From contig JBBCBC010000026.1 of assembly GCA_037126765.1 (NCBI GenBank), positions 10,652,418-10,716,417 of the forward strand: DNA of 64,000 nucleotides, written 5' to 3'. This stretch comes from Stenogyne calaminthoides. Taxonomy: Eukaryota; Streptophyta; Magnoliopsida; Lamiales; Lamiaceae. Of this stretch, positions 30,957 to 42,986 are shown piece by piece (the first letter of the stretch is position 1; each line of letters starts with the position of its first letter). A model generated the notes under the pieces. It saw only the letters and a program-made list of their open reading frames with translations. It did no database searches and was not told the DNA's origin. A program made the position numbers and the translations under genes.

Positions 30957-33900
30957 GTCTTCTTCCACTTCATCCTCTGGCACTTCCAGGTTGAACATCC
31001 CGTAGTATCTCTTCTTCAGTTCATCTCTTGCCTTGATGATATCAGGGTTGTTTCCTGTTAGGCCTAGCTGGATGGCATACTGGGCTATTTCCTGAGAAAT
31101 GACTGTTTCATTCACATAGCCATTCTCAAATCTAGGAGCTGGGTAAGTGTATGGACCAGGGGCTACTATCTAAGTATTTCCTTCATCTGCCAAGTTGATC
31201 CAACTTTGTAGGTACTTAGGATAGAATGTCAGTAAGTATTCAATGAAGGCTTCATTCATATCCGAGCTGCTCCCCCTCCATTCTCTCAGAATCTCATAAT
31301 AGAACCAGAAGGTTCTCTTGATCTCCTCCCATGCATCATGGAACTAAATAGGCATCCACTTGTCAATGTGCGGCCATTTCTGAGTTTTTTCTGTACCCCT
31401 CCTTTTGCTCAAAAACTTTTTAAAACCACTTCTTCTTTTCTGCTCTTCTTCTTTCTTTTTCTTGATCAAAGGAACACCTGATACAGAAGCAGCAGTCTTC
31501 TTCTCTTTTTCGATTTGTAGGGTTTTCAGAGTTTTCTTGGTATTGAAGACTTCTTTCTGAATTTCAGTTCCTTCTTTTTCAGCTTCTTCCTCAGATTCTT
31601 CAAAATCCATTATCAATTCCCTCTGAGTAGGCTTAGAAGCTTTAGCTCTTTTCTTCTTTTCTTGCTCCACAAATGCAACAACCTTTCTCTTATCAGTTCT
31701 GACAAGATTTTCACTGGCTTTACTTGTTTCCATCATCCTTCTATCACTCAGTTTCTCAGAAATTACTTCCTGAACGGTTTGATCATTTGTCTGAGTGAAG
31801 GTAGGTTTCTCAGCTTCTTTGAATTTTAGTTTCTCAGTGGCTTCAATTTCTTTTAAGGCATCAACAATTTTCTTTCTTTCAGCTTCTTTCTGAGCCTTTC
31901 TCTCCAAGGTTTATGCCAACAACTCACTTAATTTGCCACCAGGCCTTTCCCCTTTTTGTCACCATACCTTGGGAGTAGTCGAGTCAGTGTAATATCCATA
32001 TGGTATTGCTCTTTGCTTATACTTCGCACTTCCCTTGCCAACTGATCATGCTCATCCTCTAGCCTTCTCATGTAATTCTTAGCCATTGAGAACTCTTCTG
32101 AAAGAGGTGCAAACTGATTTGAGAAGACATCATGCATCATCTCTGTCATCTTGGTCATGAGCATAGAGCCCATTTCCTCAACAACTGTTTTGATCATCAG
32201 ATCATTCTTCTCAACCAGCTTGGCTTCAAGATAGGCAGTTCTGGTTTGATACCTTTGCTCCATCTCTGCATTGAGCTCAGTTTTGACTACATCAATCTTT
32301 CCTTCCAAAGTAGTCATTTTATCTGCAAGAGTTGTTTGTAGTTGCAGCATGTCTGAAGATGTACTCAGATTTTCCAGCTTTTGAGATTGTCTTGCCAAGG
32401 TTTCTTCAATTTGAGTCACTTTCTCCACCATTGGCACCACCTTCTCCAATTTATCCAGGATATGACTGAAATCAATTTCTGGAGGCAAAACAATTGCCTC
32501 CAACTGAGCTGGTTGCTCCAACTGAGCCTCAGTCTGCATATCATACATAACAGATTTAAAGATAGGAACTTCAGTAGCTTTGACATAATGTATAATAGTG
32601 CCAAAAGATACCTGAAGAGTGCTAACTTCAGTCTGAGGATGGTGATATCAGTCTGTGCAGCATCAGTGTCCTTCTCCATCTGACTTTCAGTCTCTTTTTC
32701 TTTCTCAGCATCGGTCTGAGGTTCCTTCTCCCCCTCAGATTGTTTTTCAGCATCATCTTGTTTGTCACCCTCTTTATCTTGATCCTCATCTCCTTCTGGA
32801 TTCATAGAACTGGAGGCATCAACATCAGCTTTCCTTTTCTCAGCCACCTTTCTCTTTACTAGCTCATCAAAGTTAGCAATTTTCATTCTGAGCTTGGTCT
32901 TCCTGAACCCAGAGAACTCTGTCAAAACAGCAGTCTCAGCATTCCACCAATCTTCTCCTCTAAAGGAGGCTATATTCAGCATCTCCGGATGAGTCTGATT
33001 CAGGATGTAGACCGTGGTTCTGAGTCTGAAGAAGAGATCCTGAAGGTCAGGATAAGCATTAAGCTCAGGGTATATGTCCAGGATGAACCGTTCCCCCTTG
33101 CTTCGCTATTCAGTTTCTTCTGCCTCTCCCTTCTTCAACTTTGGGCTCTCAGGGACAGTAGGATCGGATTGTATGAGTTCTGGTGCTGATGGATCAAGAA
33201 ATGGTTCATTTAAAAGCGCATCCAAGTTCAGTAATTCCTGAGGTTTAGACTGATTTGAAGTCTGAACAGATCTCTCTTCAGTAGGAATCTGAGGTCCCTT
33301 GAAGTTTTCCTGAGAAATTTTATCTGAGCTCAGAGAAGTTTCGAGTACCTCAGAAAAAACCTGTTCCTCAGTTTCTTGCTCTTGCACATTTGGCACAACC
33401 TGAGCAAGAACCTGAAGTGGAGATTTCAACCCTTGCTGGCCTTCAAGTTGAGTTTCTTCAGTTTCACTGACCTCCTCCTCAGTAATAGATTGAAGCCTTA
33501 TGCGCTTCTAAGGAGCTAGTGTTTTCTTCTCCAGTTTCTATCCTTTCTCTAGTTTAACTTGCATCAGGGCTTTCCCCCTAGCTTGTCTGGCTTCTTCAGC
33601 AGTCTCCTCCTGAGACTCAGAGTTTTTCTCTTTCTTTCCTCTCAAAGTCTTCTTTGTTGGTGGTTTGAACATGATTTTTGACTTTGGAAAGGAAGTGGAA
33701 TTGGCAAAGATGTCCTCCTCTTCTCTGCACATTTCTAAGATAAATGCAATTTTGGTTGCATGTAGAATCTTTCCTTTGACAACTACAGAGCCATTCACCT
33801 TCAGAATTTGTTTGGCTTGATCGCTCACCACCTTGATCAAATAGTGCAGCCAGTTGAATGCAGTGGAAGGTGAATCTTCAATAGCCGCCATTAGCCTTAA

Positions 33901-34431
33901 CTTAGGCGTGCTTATCTGTTCGAAGCTACCAGACCTACTCATGATGCATTTGCTTACAATATCCAACAATACTCGATATTTAGGCTTCAAATGCCTCTTA
34001 TTCAGAGTAGCTCCAAAATTTACTGGATGCTCAGTTATTTTATCCAAATATTCTTGTTCCCTACCCATCATGTATACCGTAGGGTCTTCGCCTCTATCAC
34101 TTTACTCATATATGGCATTTAGATTCTTAGGAATAATATATAATTCCCTAACAAAATCCACATATTTTGAACCATGCTCCAAATGCGAGACTATAATCTG
34201 AGATTCTATGCACTTCTCATCATCTAACTGCATATTAGAGATAAACTCAATTACCTCTTTCGCATATTCGTCCTCTGGTTGATTCGCGACCAGGCATGTA
34301 AGCTTTGCCAAACGAATCATATGCAACGCCTCCTCCTCGTGAGTTGCATTGGACGAGCTTTCTAGAGAAACGACATATTCGTACCAAGGTTTATTGGAAA
34401 TAGTGAGTTTGTAGTATATAGAAAGTGTCAT
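30957..34431 (-). pseudogene. Sirevirus env-like ORF (broken)
   Basis: Reading from 34431: MTLSIYYKLTISNKPWYEYVV opens a frame that continues past one stop (34102) into KYRVLLDIVSKCIMSRSGSFEQISTPKLRLMAAIEDSPSTAFNW. This is the globular block typical of the extra ORF of plant Sireviruses. Then follow a Lys/Glu-rich stretch, a second globular part near 33060-32900 (YPELNAYPDLQDLFFRLRTTVYI), an acidic linker, and a long heptad-rich segment (32500-31930; EKVVPMVEKVTQIEETLARQSQKL), probably coiled coil. A charged region and the end VPEDEVEED at about 30957 complete it. The total is about 1150 codons. I see no signal peptide or membrane helix, so the 'env-like' name reflects position and family only. 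Breaks are at 34102, 33536, 33490, 33106, 32610 and 31928. Confidence 0.75.
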
Positions 34432-35114
34432 TTTTGGAGAATTTCTGGTGAAGGGTTTTGAGATAGGTTAAAATTTCTGGGCAAACGAGGGTTTCGAAGC
34501 AGAGTGTTTGTGAAGATGAAGGCTTTTTGGAATGGGGCTTTGAAAGAAATTTTTCCAATGGATATAGGATTTTGATTTATGGAAAATCGTGTAGATGAAG
34601 AAATCGACTGTTGAGATTAAAAACCGACTAAAATGGGTATATGAACGGACGATTACGCAAATACTAAGCCGCCAATTTATTCCTATTGGTGATTAATGAA
34701 CAGTGCATTTAATTACTGTTCCTGCAGACCATTGACTTTCCTCGTGGATTTCAAAGGTCCCGCCCAAATATTTTCTTCAGATGTTTTGTCATTTATTGCC
34801 AATGATTACTGAGATTCAGTTAGACAATAAATGTGTTGCATGAGTCAATACTTCTTCAGACTAATTTTCTCCATCAGTCTTACTGAGTTTTGACCTTGAT
34901 AAAATGTCAGTATAATACTGAGTACTGATCTTCAGGATAACTGAGTTTCCCAAGACTCAGTGTTCAGTACTTTCAATTTTATCCTGAGTTTTTCAGTAAA
35001 AACCTGAGAAAACTTCATGCATCTGAAAACCTTCAATTTTTCAGATTTTCTTTATTCACCTGGAACCAACATACCTAATTCAACTGATAGTTCCTGAAAT
35101 CTTGATTCAGCCAA

Positions 35115-35620
35115 AGGGTTAGTCAAGATATCAGTTCTCTATTTATCAGTATGAATTTTCTCCATTCTGATGTCTTTCTTCTCAACATGATCTCTGATGA
35201 AGTGATGTCTGATATCAACATGCTTACATATGGTGTGCAATACAGGATTTTGTGTAATATCAATTGCACTATTATTATCACAAAATATAGGTACTTCATT
35301 AGCTATAATCTTATAATCCCTCAATTCTTGTCTGAGCCAAAGAATCTGTGCACAACAGCTTCCTGCAGCCATGTATTCAGCTTCAGTAGTACTGGTTGCT
35401 ACTGAGGTTTGTTTCTTTGAAAACCATGATATCAGTTTACTTCCAAGAAATTGACAAGTTCATGTGGTAGACTTCCTATCAATTCTACATCCTCCATAAT
35501 CAGCATCTGAATAACCAGTTAATTCAAGGTTATCATCAGCTGGATACCATAATCCTCTATTCACGATTGCCTTTAATATATTTGAGAATATTTTTGGCGA
35601 CCTCCATGTGACTAAATTTT
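35115..35620 (-). pseudogene. Sirevirus RNase H
   Basis: Minus-strand frames read TGYSDADYGGCRID (catalytic Asp region, about 35530-35489), a KxxSWFSKKQTSVATSTTEAEYMAAGSCCAQILWLRQEL block (Glu of the active site; 35430-35320), and VPIFCDNNSAIDITQNPVLH then HVDIRHHFIRDHVEKKDI, the usual RNase H end. One stop follows at 35139. The domain is read in two frames. It degrades the RNA strand during reverse transcription. Confidence 0.88.
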
Positions 35621-37093
35621 TAGGATTAGCTTGGTCTCTTGCACATATCCCAACAAAGAAATGTTATATCGTGCCTACTTGTCGTGAGATATAGCGATTA
35701 TCCAATGATCCTCTATAATCGGTGTGATTTCTTGATTTGCCTTCGAGATCGGGATCCATCTTGTAGTTAGTATTCATAGGAATTCTAACTGCATTGCAAT
35801 CATACACCATACTTTTGCAATCGGATCTCCGGTGTATTTTGCTTGATTGATGAAAATTCCTTCCTTAGTTTGTTTCACTCGAGTCCAAGAAAGAAATTCA
35901 TCTCCCCATCATTGACATCTCAAACTTTCCTTTCATCGGGGTAAAAATTTTTCACCCGGTGATGATTTGGAGATCCAAATATGATGTCATCTACATAAAT
36001 CTGAACAAGTAAGATGTCTTTTCCCATCTTCTATCCCGAACAGATTCCTATCAATGATTCCTTTGATAAAACCATGGTCAAGAAGAAACTGAGAAAGGGT
36101 ATCATACCATGCTCGGGGTGCTTGCTTAAGACCATACAAGGCTTTCCTGAGCCTGTAAACTTGGTCATTCTGTCTGAAATCAGGAGGTTGTTCCACATAA
36201 ACCTCTTCCTTAAGCACACCATTCAGAAATGCACTTTTCACATCCATCCGATAGACTGTGAATTTCATGTGGGCAGCATATGCAAGAAACAATATGATGG
36301 CTTCTAGTCTTGCAACAGGTGCAAATGTTTCATCATAATCCAAGCCTTCTTCTTGGGAATAACCTTGTGCAACTAGTCTTGCCTTGTTTCTCACAATGTT
36401 GTTGTTTTCATATCTATTATTCTTGAACACCCACTTAGTTCCAATCACATTGTGCTTCTTAGGTCTATCCACTAGCTCCCATACTTCATTCCTTGAGAAC
36501 TGATTCAGCTCTTCTTGCATAGCAGTAATCCAAAATGAATCTTGTAGAGCTTCTTCAATCTCGATGAGGTTCTTTTTTAGGATAGGAAGCAGTGAGAACA
36601 AAGCACTTTCTCCATGGAACCTTCTTGTTTTGACACCATCTGATAGATCACCCACAATCTGACTTGTAGGATGACTATCCAACCATTTTCTCCTAGATGT
36701 TCCCCCTTCAGTAGTATCCTCAACATCAGAAATGTTAGGTTCAGGTAGTTCATTAAATTTAGGGAACAACAGAAAAGGAGAAATAAAATCATCTTCCTCA
36801 GGGGAAATTCCATTCAGAACATTGTCAGAGACATTTGTTCCCCATTGGTTGATAGATTCAGAGATTGCCTCAGCTGTGACCACATCTTCATCGGCATTAC
36901 ATACCGAGTCCGGCGGTGTATGTTTAGATTGGTCAGCTTCAGTTTGTTGACTTTCCTTCAGTGGTGAATTTCCATCCTGAGTCTCACCATCCTGAGTTTT
37001 TCCATCCTGAACTTCTTTGTCTGAGTTTGATTCACTCCATTCATAGAAAGTGGTGACTTCTTCTTTTTCGAGTTTAGGAGGATGTTTTATCAT
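35621..37093 (-). pseudogene. Sirevirus reverse transcriptase
   Basis: A 368-codon frame from 37093 covers an acidic linker and RT fingers/palm: EALQDSFWITAMQEELNQFSRNEVWELVDRP, GTKWVFKNNRYENNNIVRNKARLVAQGYSQEEGLDYDETFAPVARLEAI, YRMDVKSAFLNGVLKEEVYVEQPP and VYRLRKALYGLKQAPRAWYDTL. The catalytic YVDDIIFGS is present near 35970-35998, but a frameshift just before it diverts the frame to a stop at 35987. The thumb (35960-35620) is badly scrambled. Upstream context is integrase, downstream RNase H. Confidence 0.92.
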
Positions 37094-37099
37094 TCTTTT

Positions 37100-38130
37100 T
37101 CGAGGCTTAGTCTGGTGATTCTCTTGATCAGTTCTCCCGAGTCATGTTCCTGTTTCTTCTGAACACAAGTAGATTCATCAAAAACAACATGAGGTGTTTC
37201 TTCCACAATAAGAGTCCTAAGTTGTAAACTCTGAAGGCTTTATTTCTTGACTTGAATATCCTTCATCGACTTTTTTGTCAAAAGTTTTCAACCGATCTTT
37301 ACTATTATTGTGTATGAAACACTTGCAACCAAATACACGAAAAGAAAAAACAAGAGGCTTCTTTTTCATTCCACGGCTCATATGGAGTTTTTCCTTGGTT
37401 CTTGGTCGGCATGGATGCATTACGAGAGTAGCATGCGGTGTTGATAACCCACCCAAAAATCTCTTAGGAATATAAACTTGAAAGAATCATTGTTCTTGCG
37501 AACTTCTTTGAGTCTTATTCCTTCTTTTCAAAAGAACACCATTCTATTGTGGGGTCTTTGCGGTGATGTTTCATGAGCTATTCCATTTCTTCGCACAATA
37601 ATCGGATATGATATGATTGATAAACTCGGTTCCTTTATCTCGATCGATTTTGACCACACTCAGATTCTTTTTTCAAGATCTTGAGCATTTTCGATGAGTT
37701 CAGCAGTTTTTTATGCGAGTCTCTTTCTTACTGAGTAAGAATATGACCCATGTGTATCTAGAGTAGTCATCAACTACCACAAGTGTGTATTTTCTGCCAT
37801 TAGTGCTCACAGGTGTTACTGGACCAAAGAGATCCATATGTAACAATTGTAGTATACTATCAGTAGAAACATCTACTTTGTTTTTGAAAGATGCTCTGAT
37901 TTGTTTTCCTTTCTGACAAGCATCACATATATGATCTTTACTGAACACTTCATTGGGTAACCCCCTTACAAGTGCTAATCTTGCAAGTTTGTTCAGGGTT
38001 TTGAAGTTTAAGTGATTCATTCTTTTGTGCCACAACCAACTAGTATCAGTGGAACTTTTTGCAACTAAACATGTATCTTTAGGAGTTGAACTCCAATCAA
38101 CAAGATACACATTTCCTTTTCTAGTACCAG
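37100..38130 (-). pseudogene. Sirevirus integrase
   Basis: From 38110: LWHKRMNHLNFKTLNKLARLALVRGLP (GAG-pre-integrase with the H-x-H of the zinc finger), HICDACQKGKQIRASFK (C-x2-C), then LLHMDLFGPVTPVSTNGRKYTLVVVDDYSRYTWVIFL (first Asp, second motif). The frame ends at 37700. Lower, damaged frames give ECSHET region traces and, at 37340-37230, FGCKCFIHNNSKDRLKTFDKKVDEGY, the post-integrase block. The second Asp and Glu region (37700-37480) is the most corrupted, with many odd CGA/TCG words. Confidence 0.88.
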
Positions 38131-38189
38131 TCAGTAAAATTTTCTGTGAAGTATTGTCTTTTACATAACATAACTTCTTTGAGAACTCA

Positions 38190-38790
38190 ACACTGAATCA
38201 TTTGTCACAAAATTGACTGATAGAAAGCAAGTTATGCTTTAGACCAGACACATATGAAACACCATGGATATGAGCAGATTCAACTTCAAGAGTTCCATAT
38301 CCTTCAGTTTGTCCTTTGGAATTGTCTTCAAATGTGATTTGAGGGCCTTTTTGCTCAACATAGTCAGTGATTAGTTGCTTATATCCTGTCATATGTCTTG
38401 AACATCCACTGTCCAGATACCATATAGTAGGAGCCAATTCATTTCCACTCATCAGTGTTATGTTGTTTTCATTAAGCTCAGTGCCCTTTTCCTTTACCTG
38501 AAAAACAGATCAGTTCTTAGGTACCCATTTGGTGTAGGGTCCTACTAGTTATTTTGTAGATTTTTGGAACCCAAATCTACCTAACAACTCTAATTACTTT
38601 AGAGTGGCTGATTTGTCTCCCATAAACATCTACATACACATTCACCACCCTAGGTGCCTTGGCAAGATATCCGTGCATGAGTGCGGCCTTAGCATGAACA
38701 TGAGCCTTAGAGTTCTTCTTGGGTTCGGGCCTTTTGTTCAAGTGCCTTAGCTTTTTGTGCAATTTGGTCTCTGTCTCGGTGACTTGAGTT
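38190..38790 (-). pseudogene. Sirevirus protease
   Basis: WYLDSGCSRHMTGYKQLITDYVEQKGPQITFEDNSKGQTEGYGTL contains the retroviral-type aspartic protease active site DSGCSRHMTG (about 38415-38380). The usual VSYVSGLKHNLLSISQFCDK end follows. Upstream, IWVPK at about 38575 matches the conserved block before the protease. It would cleave the Gag-Pol polyprotein. The frame from 38452 is intact to 38198, but the link to gag is broken. Confidence 0.9.
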
Positions 38791-39262
38791 CAGAAACCTT
38801 TACCCTTAGGCAAGTGGGGGTTTAGGTTGCTGTCTTGAAATTGGGGTCTTTAGTAATGTCGAGGACTTGGTCTTTTAGGTTGAGAATATCTCTCTTGAGT
38901 ATTTCTCTTCGAAAATTTCTCGATGGTTCAAATCGAGATCTTTTTTAGGTTGATATTCTTAGCACGAGGCTTTGAAATCTTGGCTTTGAAAATTTCCCTC
39001 TCGAGTGTTCAGTTTTCTAGCTTTTTCCTGAGGTTTGGGCTTTCTTCCCTGAACCTTCAGTTTTTCTGAAACCATAGGTCCTTACCCTTGTCTAAAACTC
39101 TAGGCAGTTCTTCAGTATGAAGATTAGATGCCACTTGTTTAACAAAGACGATCTTGGTGCTACTAGAAGCAAAGATTGAAGACCTTGTGAGGTTCCCCCA
39201 GGAATGTATCCCAATCCGGCTTTTTATAGTTCGTGGTCTTTGATAACTCTAAATTTCATCTA

Positions 39263-40918
39263 TCACTTTAGATGCGAGATATCAATAGAGCTAACTTTCT
39301 CTGCAAGACTATCCTCACATTTCTTTAGAGTTTCATGCTTCTCAAAGAGGTCATTGAACTCAGTTATGATAAACTGAATCACTTTAGTGGATTTATCTAA
39401 TTTTCCATTCAGGATCTCTATCACCTTCTCTTTTTTTGAGAGTTGTACTTTCAGAACATCCGGTTCATCAAGAGTTCCCATCAATTGAGAAGTGATCTCA
39501 AGCATTTTTAGAGTCTTTCCACTTGATTCTCAATGATCCGGTTTTTCCGCGCTCTTGAGTTTTTAGTGAGAAGTTCTTGTAATACGAGAATAGTCCTTCA
39601 CAAGATTCTCAAACGAATCCATCATGTCAAAATTCTTTTTATTTCTTGAACTTGAGAACTCATGTGCTTATGTAGGAGCAACAACAGAGATAGAAGAATT
39701 TACCTCCTCCACAGCCATAAGACAAACATCATCACTGTCACTGTCTGAGAAAATTTCATCTGAGGAACTGGAACATTCTTCAGAATGTTCTTCCTCTTCT
39801 GCAATCATAGCTTTCTTCTTTGGAGATCTTCTGTCTCTCTTGGCTTGTCTTTTTCCTTTCTTTCTTTAGCTTTTCGGCTCGGGGCGGTCATATTGAAAGT
39901 GACCATTCTTTTGACAGTTGTAGCATCTGTTGGTATCATCATCCTGATCACTTTCCTCCTTGGTTTTAGAGTTCTTCTTCTTGGATGAGGATCCTTCAAC
40001 TTTCTGGTCCTTTCTTTTCTCAGTGTATCGTCCTCGACCACGAGTCTCTCTTGTACTGTGATTCTGTAATATTTCTTATATTTCTCATATCTGCTATTAA
40101 GTCTTTCAAACCTCCTTGCCATCAGTACTAGCTTATCCTCCTGCTCATCCTGATTTTTGGCAAGTGAGTTCTCAGACTCTCTAGACTTACAGGATTTCTC
40201 TTTGGCTTTGAAAGCCACATTCTTGCTAGATGAAGAATCATCTTTGCTGTCAGATTTCTTAGTTTTCTTGTCAATCACAAACTCATAAGCTTTCAGTTCA
40301 GAGAAAACTTGTTGATATGACATGGAATCAATATTTTTGGTGTTTTCAATCACCACAACATGTATATCCCATTTCTTAGATAATCCTCTAAGAATTCTCA
40401 GTGCCACTTCTCTCTGTGGGTATCTTTTCCCAAGAGCACTCAGATCATTCATGATGCTAGTGAATCTGACCTCAAGTTTATCAATGGATTCACTATCTTC
40501 CATTTCAAAGCTATCAAACATTCCAATAGCAACAGAAAGTTTGTTTTCCTTAATATGATCTGTGCCTTGACACATAACAACAAGTGTGTCCCATATTTCT
40601 TTTGCAGTTTCACAGTGAGAAATCATCCCCATAACACCATCATCAATAGTGCTATACAAAGTATCTTTAGCAATGTAGTCCAGATTGACTAACTTTCTCT
40701 CATCAGGAGTAAGTTGATCATCAGGCTTTGGAAATTCATCTCTGGGATCATTCCTCTCAGTATCGGTGATTAAGGATTCACAACAAAGAAATTTGAATGG
40801 TCCTTCGTAAAACCACTCTCCACATTCTTTCATGTTTTGAATACAGATGAGCCTGCATTCTCAATCTCCATAGGTCATAGCTCTCAACAGAGAACATAGG
40901 AAGTTTCTTAGAAGGCAT
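39263..40918 (-). pseudogene. Sirevirus Gag
   Basis: Best start is ATG at 40918 (MPSKKLPMFSVESYDLWRLRMQAHLYS); a frameshift near 40810 leads into a 342-codon frame whose first ATG is at 40833. This covers the UBN2-type Gag: TLYSTIDDGVMGMISHCETAKEIWDTLVVMCQGTD, SIDKLEVRFTSIMNDLSALGKRY, LRILRGLSKKWD. The zinc knuckle reads CYNCQKNGHFQYDR in another frame near 39930-39885: its last Cys is replaced by Arg through CTGC to CCGC, a change of the type I suspect is artefactual. A coiled-coil C-terminal segment (LSKKEKVIEILNGKLDKSTKVI) follows at 39505-39263. Confidence 0.88.
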
Positions 40919-41028
40919 GATGACTGAGCCTTGTAAGATATCAGCAAACAGATCTATTCAGTAGACCACCAAAGTCTTTCAGCAAAATAGACTATGGCTA
41001 CCAAAGCAAGTGGTCAAAATGAACCACT

Positions 41029-41040
41029 GCTCTGATACCA
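41029..41040 (-). other. Sirevirus primer-binding site (tRNA-iMet)
   Basis: GCTCTGATACCA on the plus strand, TGGTATCAGAGC on the minus strand, 2 bp after the 5' LTR. Confidence 0.95.
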
Positions 41041-41042
41041 CT

Positions 41043-42981
41043 TGTTGGTCCCGGTGCTAACGAGTCTCACACGTGTATGGGGGAATACACGTGTTCAGTG
41101 ATTTTTAAAACTTTTCTTTCTCTGAGGTCAGATGGGTCAGGTTATCCTGATGATTTTGCCCTGAGAAGCACGGATTTACTCGAGTCAAAGTCTCATCGAG
41201 ACAATGATCTTGAAGCCGCTTTCGGATGCTTGAGATTAGCCCAATGAACCGAGTTTATCGAGATCTCGAGGCGCTTGGATCGAGATAATTATCTTCTTGA
41301 ACCCTCGGTAGAGTTAGTTCGATTTGGTAACTATCTGTTCTATTTACTCAAGTGTCTTGGAATGGTTGGCCCTAAGTTTATACTCGTTTTAGCTTTTTTG
41401 AAAAATCTTCCCTTCAATAAAACAGTGATTAAGGCTGTGATCAATTTGATGCAAGTTCAGTGGATTGGTTCCAACTGAATATCAGTGAACTATGTTTTCA
41501 GTGAAAAACATGCAACATATAATAATGTAGTACAGAAAGCAAAACAACACAGCAATTATAGTGGTTCAGAGACTCAAGCTCCTACGTCCACTCTCTCTGA
41601 TCTTCAGAGAAATTCCTTAACCACATCCTAAAGCTTTCTGGCTAACTCACTGTAGCTTACTCACTTTTCTACCTTGAGTTTTTCGGGCCGACTCACTGCG
41701 ACTTACTAACTCAAACACACACAAGTGTTTGGACTACCACAAGTAGCTTACTAACTTCTTCTCTAGAGTTTTTCGCTAACTCCTTTGTAGCTTACTAACT
41801 CTTTACAACTCCAACTCACCAACAAAACACACACAAACTACCTTAACAAAGGGTTTGGGTTTTGGGTTGGTTTCCAACTAGGGTGAGATATCCTTTACAA
41901 TAAGAACTAATGCAAAGGCTAGGATATCTCTTCTAAGCTTTGGATATATCTATCACTCTAGGCTTAGAATAGTGAGCTCTCTTCAATATGAAACACTTAG
42001 AAAATTCTAGGTTTTTCGAGTGGTTCAATTTGCAATAATACGAATGAGCTCTTGAGTTGCTTTGAAATTTCCCGTGCCTCTCAATGTAAAGGGTCACTGG
42101 TATTTATAGGCAACTTCACCAAGGCCACTCTTTGAAAACTATCCGTTGGAAGAGATAGCTTCACGAGTTTCCTCTTATGGTGTTTGATGAACGACTATAT
42201 TTAGGGTTTGAACACTCCCTTGCATGTTTTAGGAAATATGCAGTCATGTAGCCAATCACCAATTTTTGCAGTCTGGAACTTAGTACTACTGACATGATTC
42301 AAGGTCCTGTCGCTTTCAGTGTCATTAAAGTACAGTGTTGTCTTCCTCTAATTGGTTCTTGTCTTCAGTGAATGTAGACAAACAAAATGGCTCTTTTTGG
42401 TCAATCTCTCTGAATGAGACAACCTTAAACAACACTTAGACTTAGTTCCTTTTGTCTGCATATGAATGTTTTGGGCAATATCTACTTTTCTGAATATTTG
42501 CGTTATTCTCAGTTTTGTAGTCTTCAGATAGATATTATTCAGTGCCTCTGAACATTCAGGTTATACTGAGTATTCAGTATCTTACTGCGTCTTCAGTGTC
42601 TTCAGTAACATACTGAGTCTTCAGTGTCTTCAGTGACATACTGAGTCTTCAGTGTCTTTAGTTACTTACTGAGTCATCAGTGTCTTCAGCAACTTACTGA
42701 GTCTTCAGTGTCTTCAGCAACTTACCGAGTCTTCAGTGTCTTCAGCAACTTACTGAGTCTTCAGTGTCTTCAGTTACTTACTGAGTCTTCAGTTACTTAC
42801 TGAGTCTTCAGTGTCTTCAGCAACTTACTGATCTACATCTGCTGACTATACATGGTGTAGATAACTTCCTGATCAATCTATACTGAAACCTGACTCAGTC
42901 CATCAAGATTATCCTGAACATGTCATACTCAGGGTTTTTGGGATCTAATCAAAACTTCTTTATTAAATTCATCTCCCAACA
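41043..42981 (-). repeat. Sirevirus 5' LTR
   Basis: TGTTGGTCCCGG to ATCTCCCAACA, 1939 bp. Near-copy of 28785-30691. The tandem CTTCAGTGTCTTCAG array lies at 42590-42835. It is followed by GTTTC, the target duplication. Confidence 0.94.
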
Positions 42982-42986
42982 GTTTC

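Larger units (their letters stand above)
28785..42981 (-). mobile_element. Complete Sirevirus-type Ty1/copia element with env-like region
   Basis: 14.2 kb flanked by GTTTC at 28780-28784 and 42982-42986. Minus-strand order: 5' LTR, iMet primer site, gag, protease, integrase, RT, RNase H, a 3.5 kb env-like region, polypurine tract, 3' LTR. The primer site runs on as TGGTATCAGAGCAGTGG, and the polypurine tract is AAAAAGGGGGAAAT preceded by GGCATCATC. Together with an extra ORF after RNase H, these are hallmarks of the Sirevirus (SIRE/Maximus) branch. LTRs are long and similar (1907 and 1939 bp). Coding frames are broken in several places, part of which may be sequencing error. Confidence 0.93.

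Noticed and set aside
39624..39988. Plus-strand frames opposite the Sirevirus gag
   Set aside because: Shadow frames of the minus-strand coding sequence.
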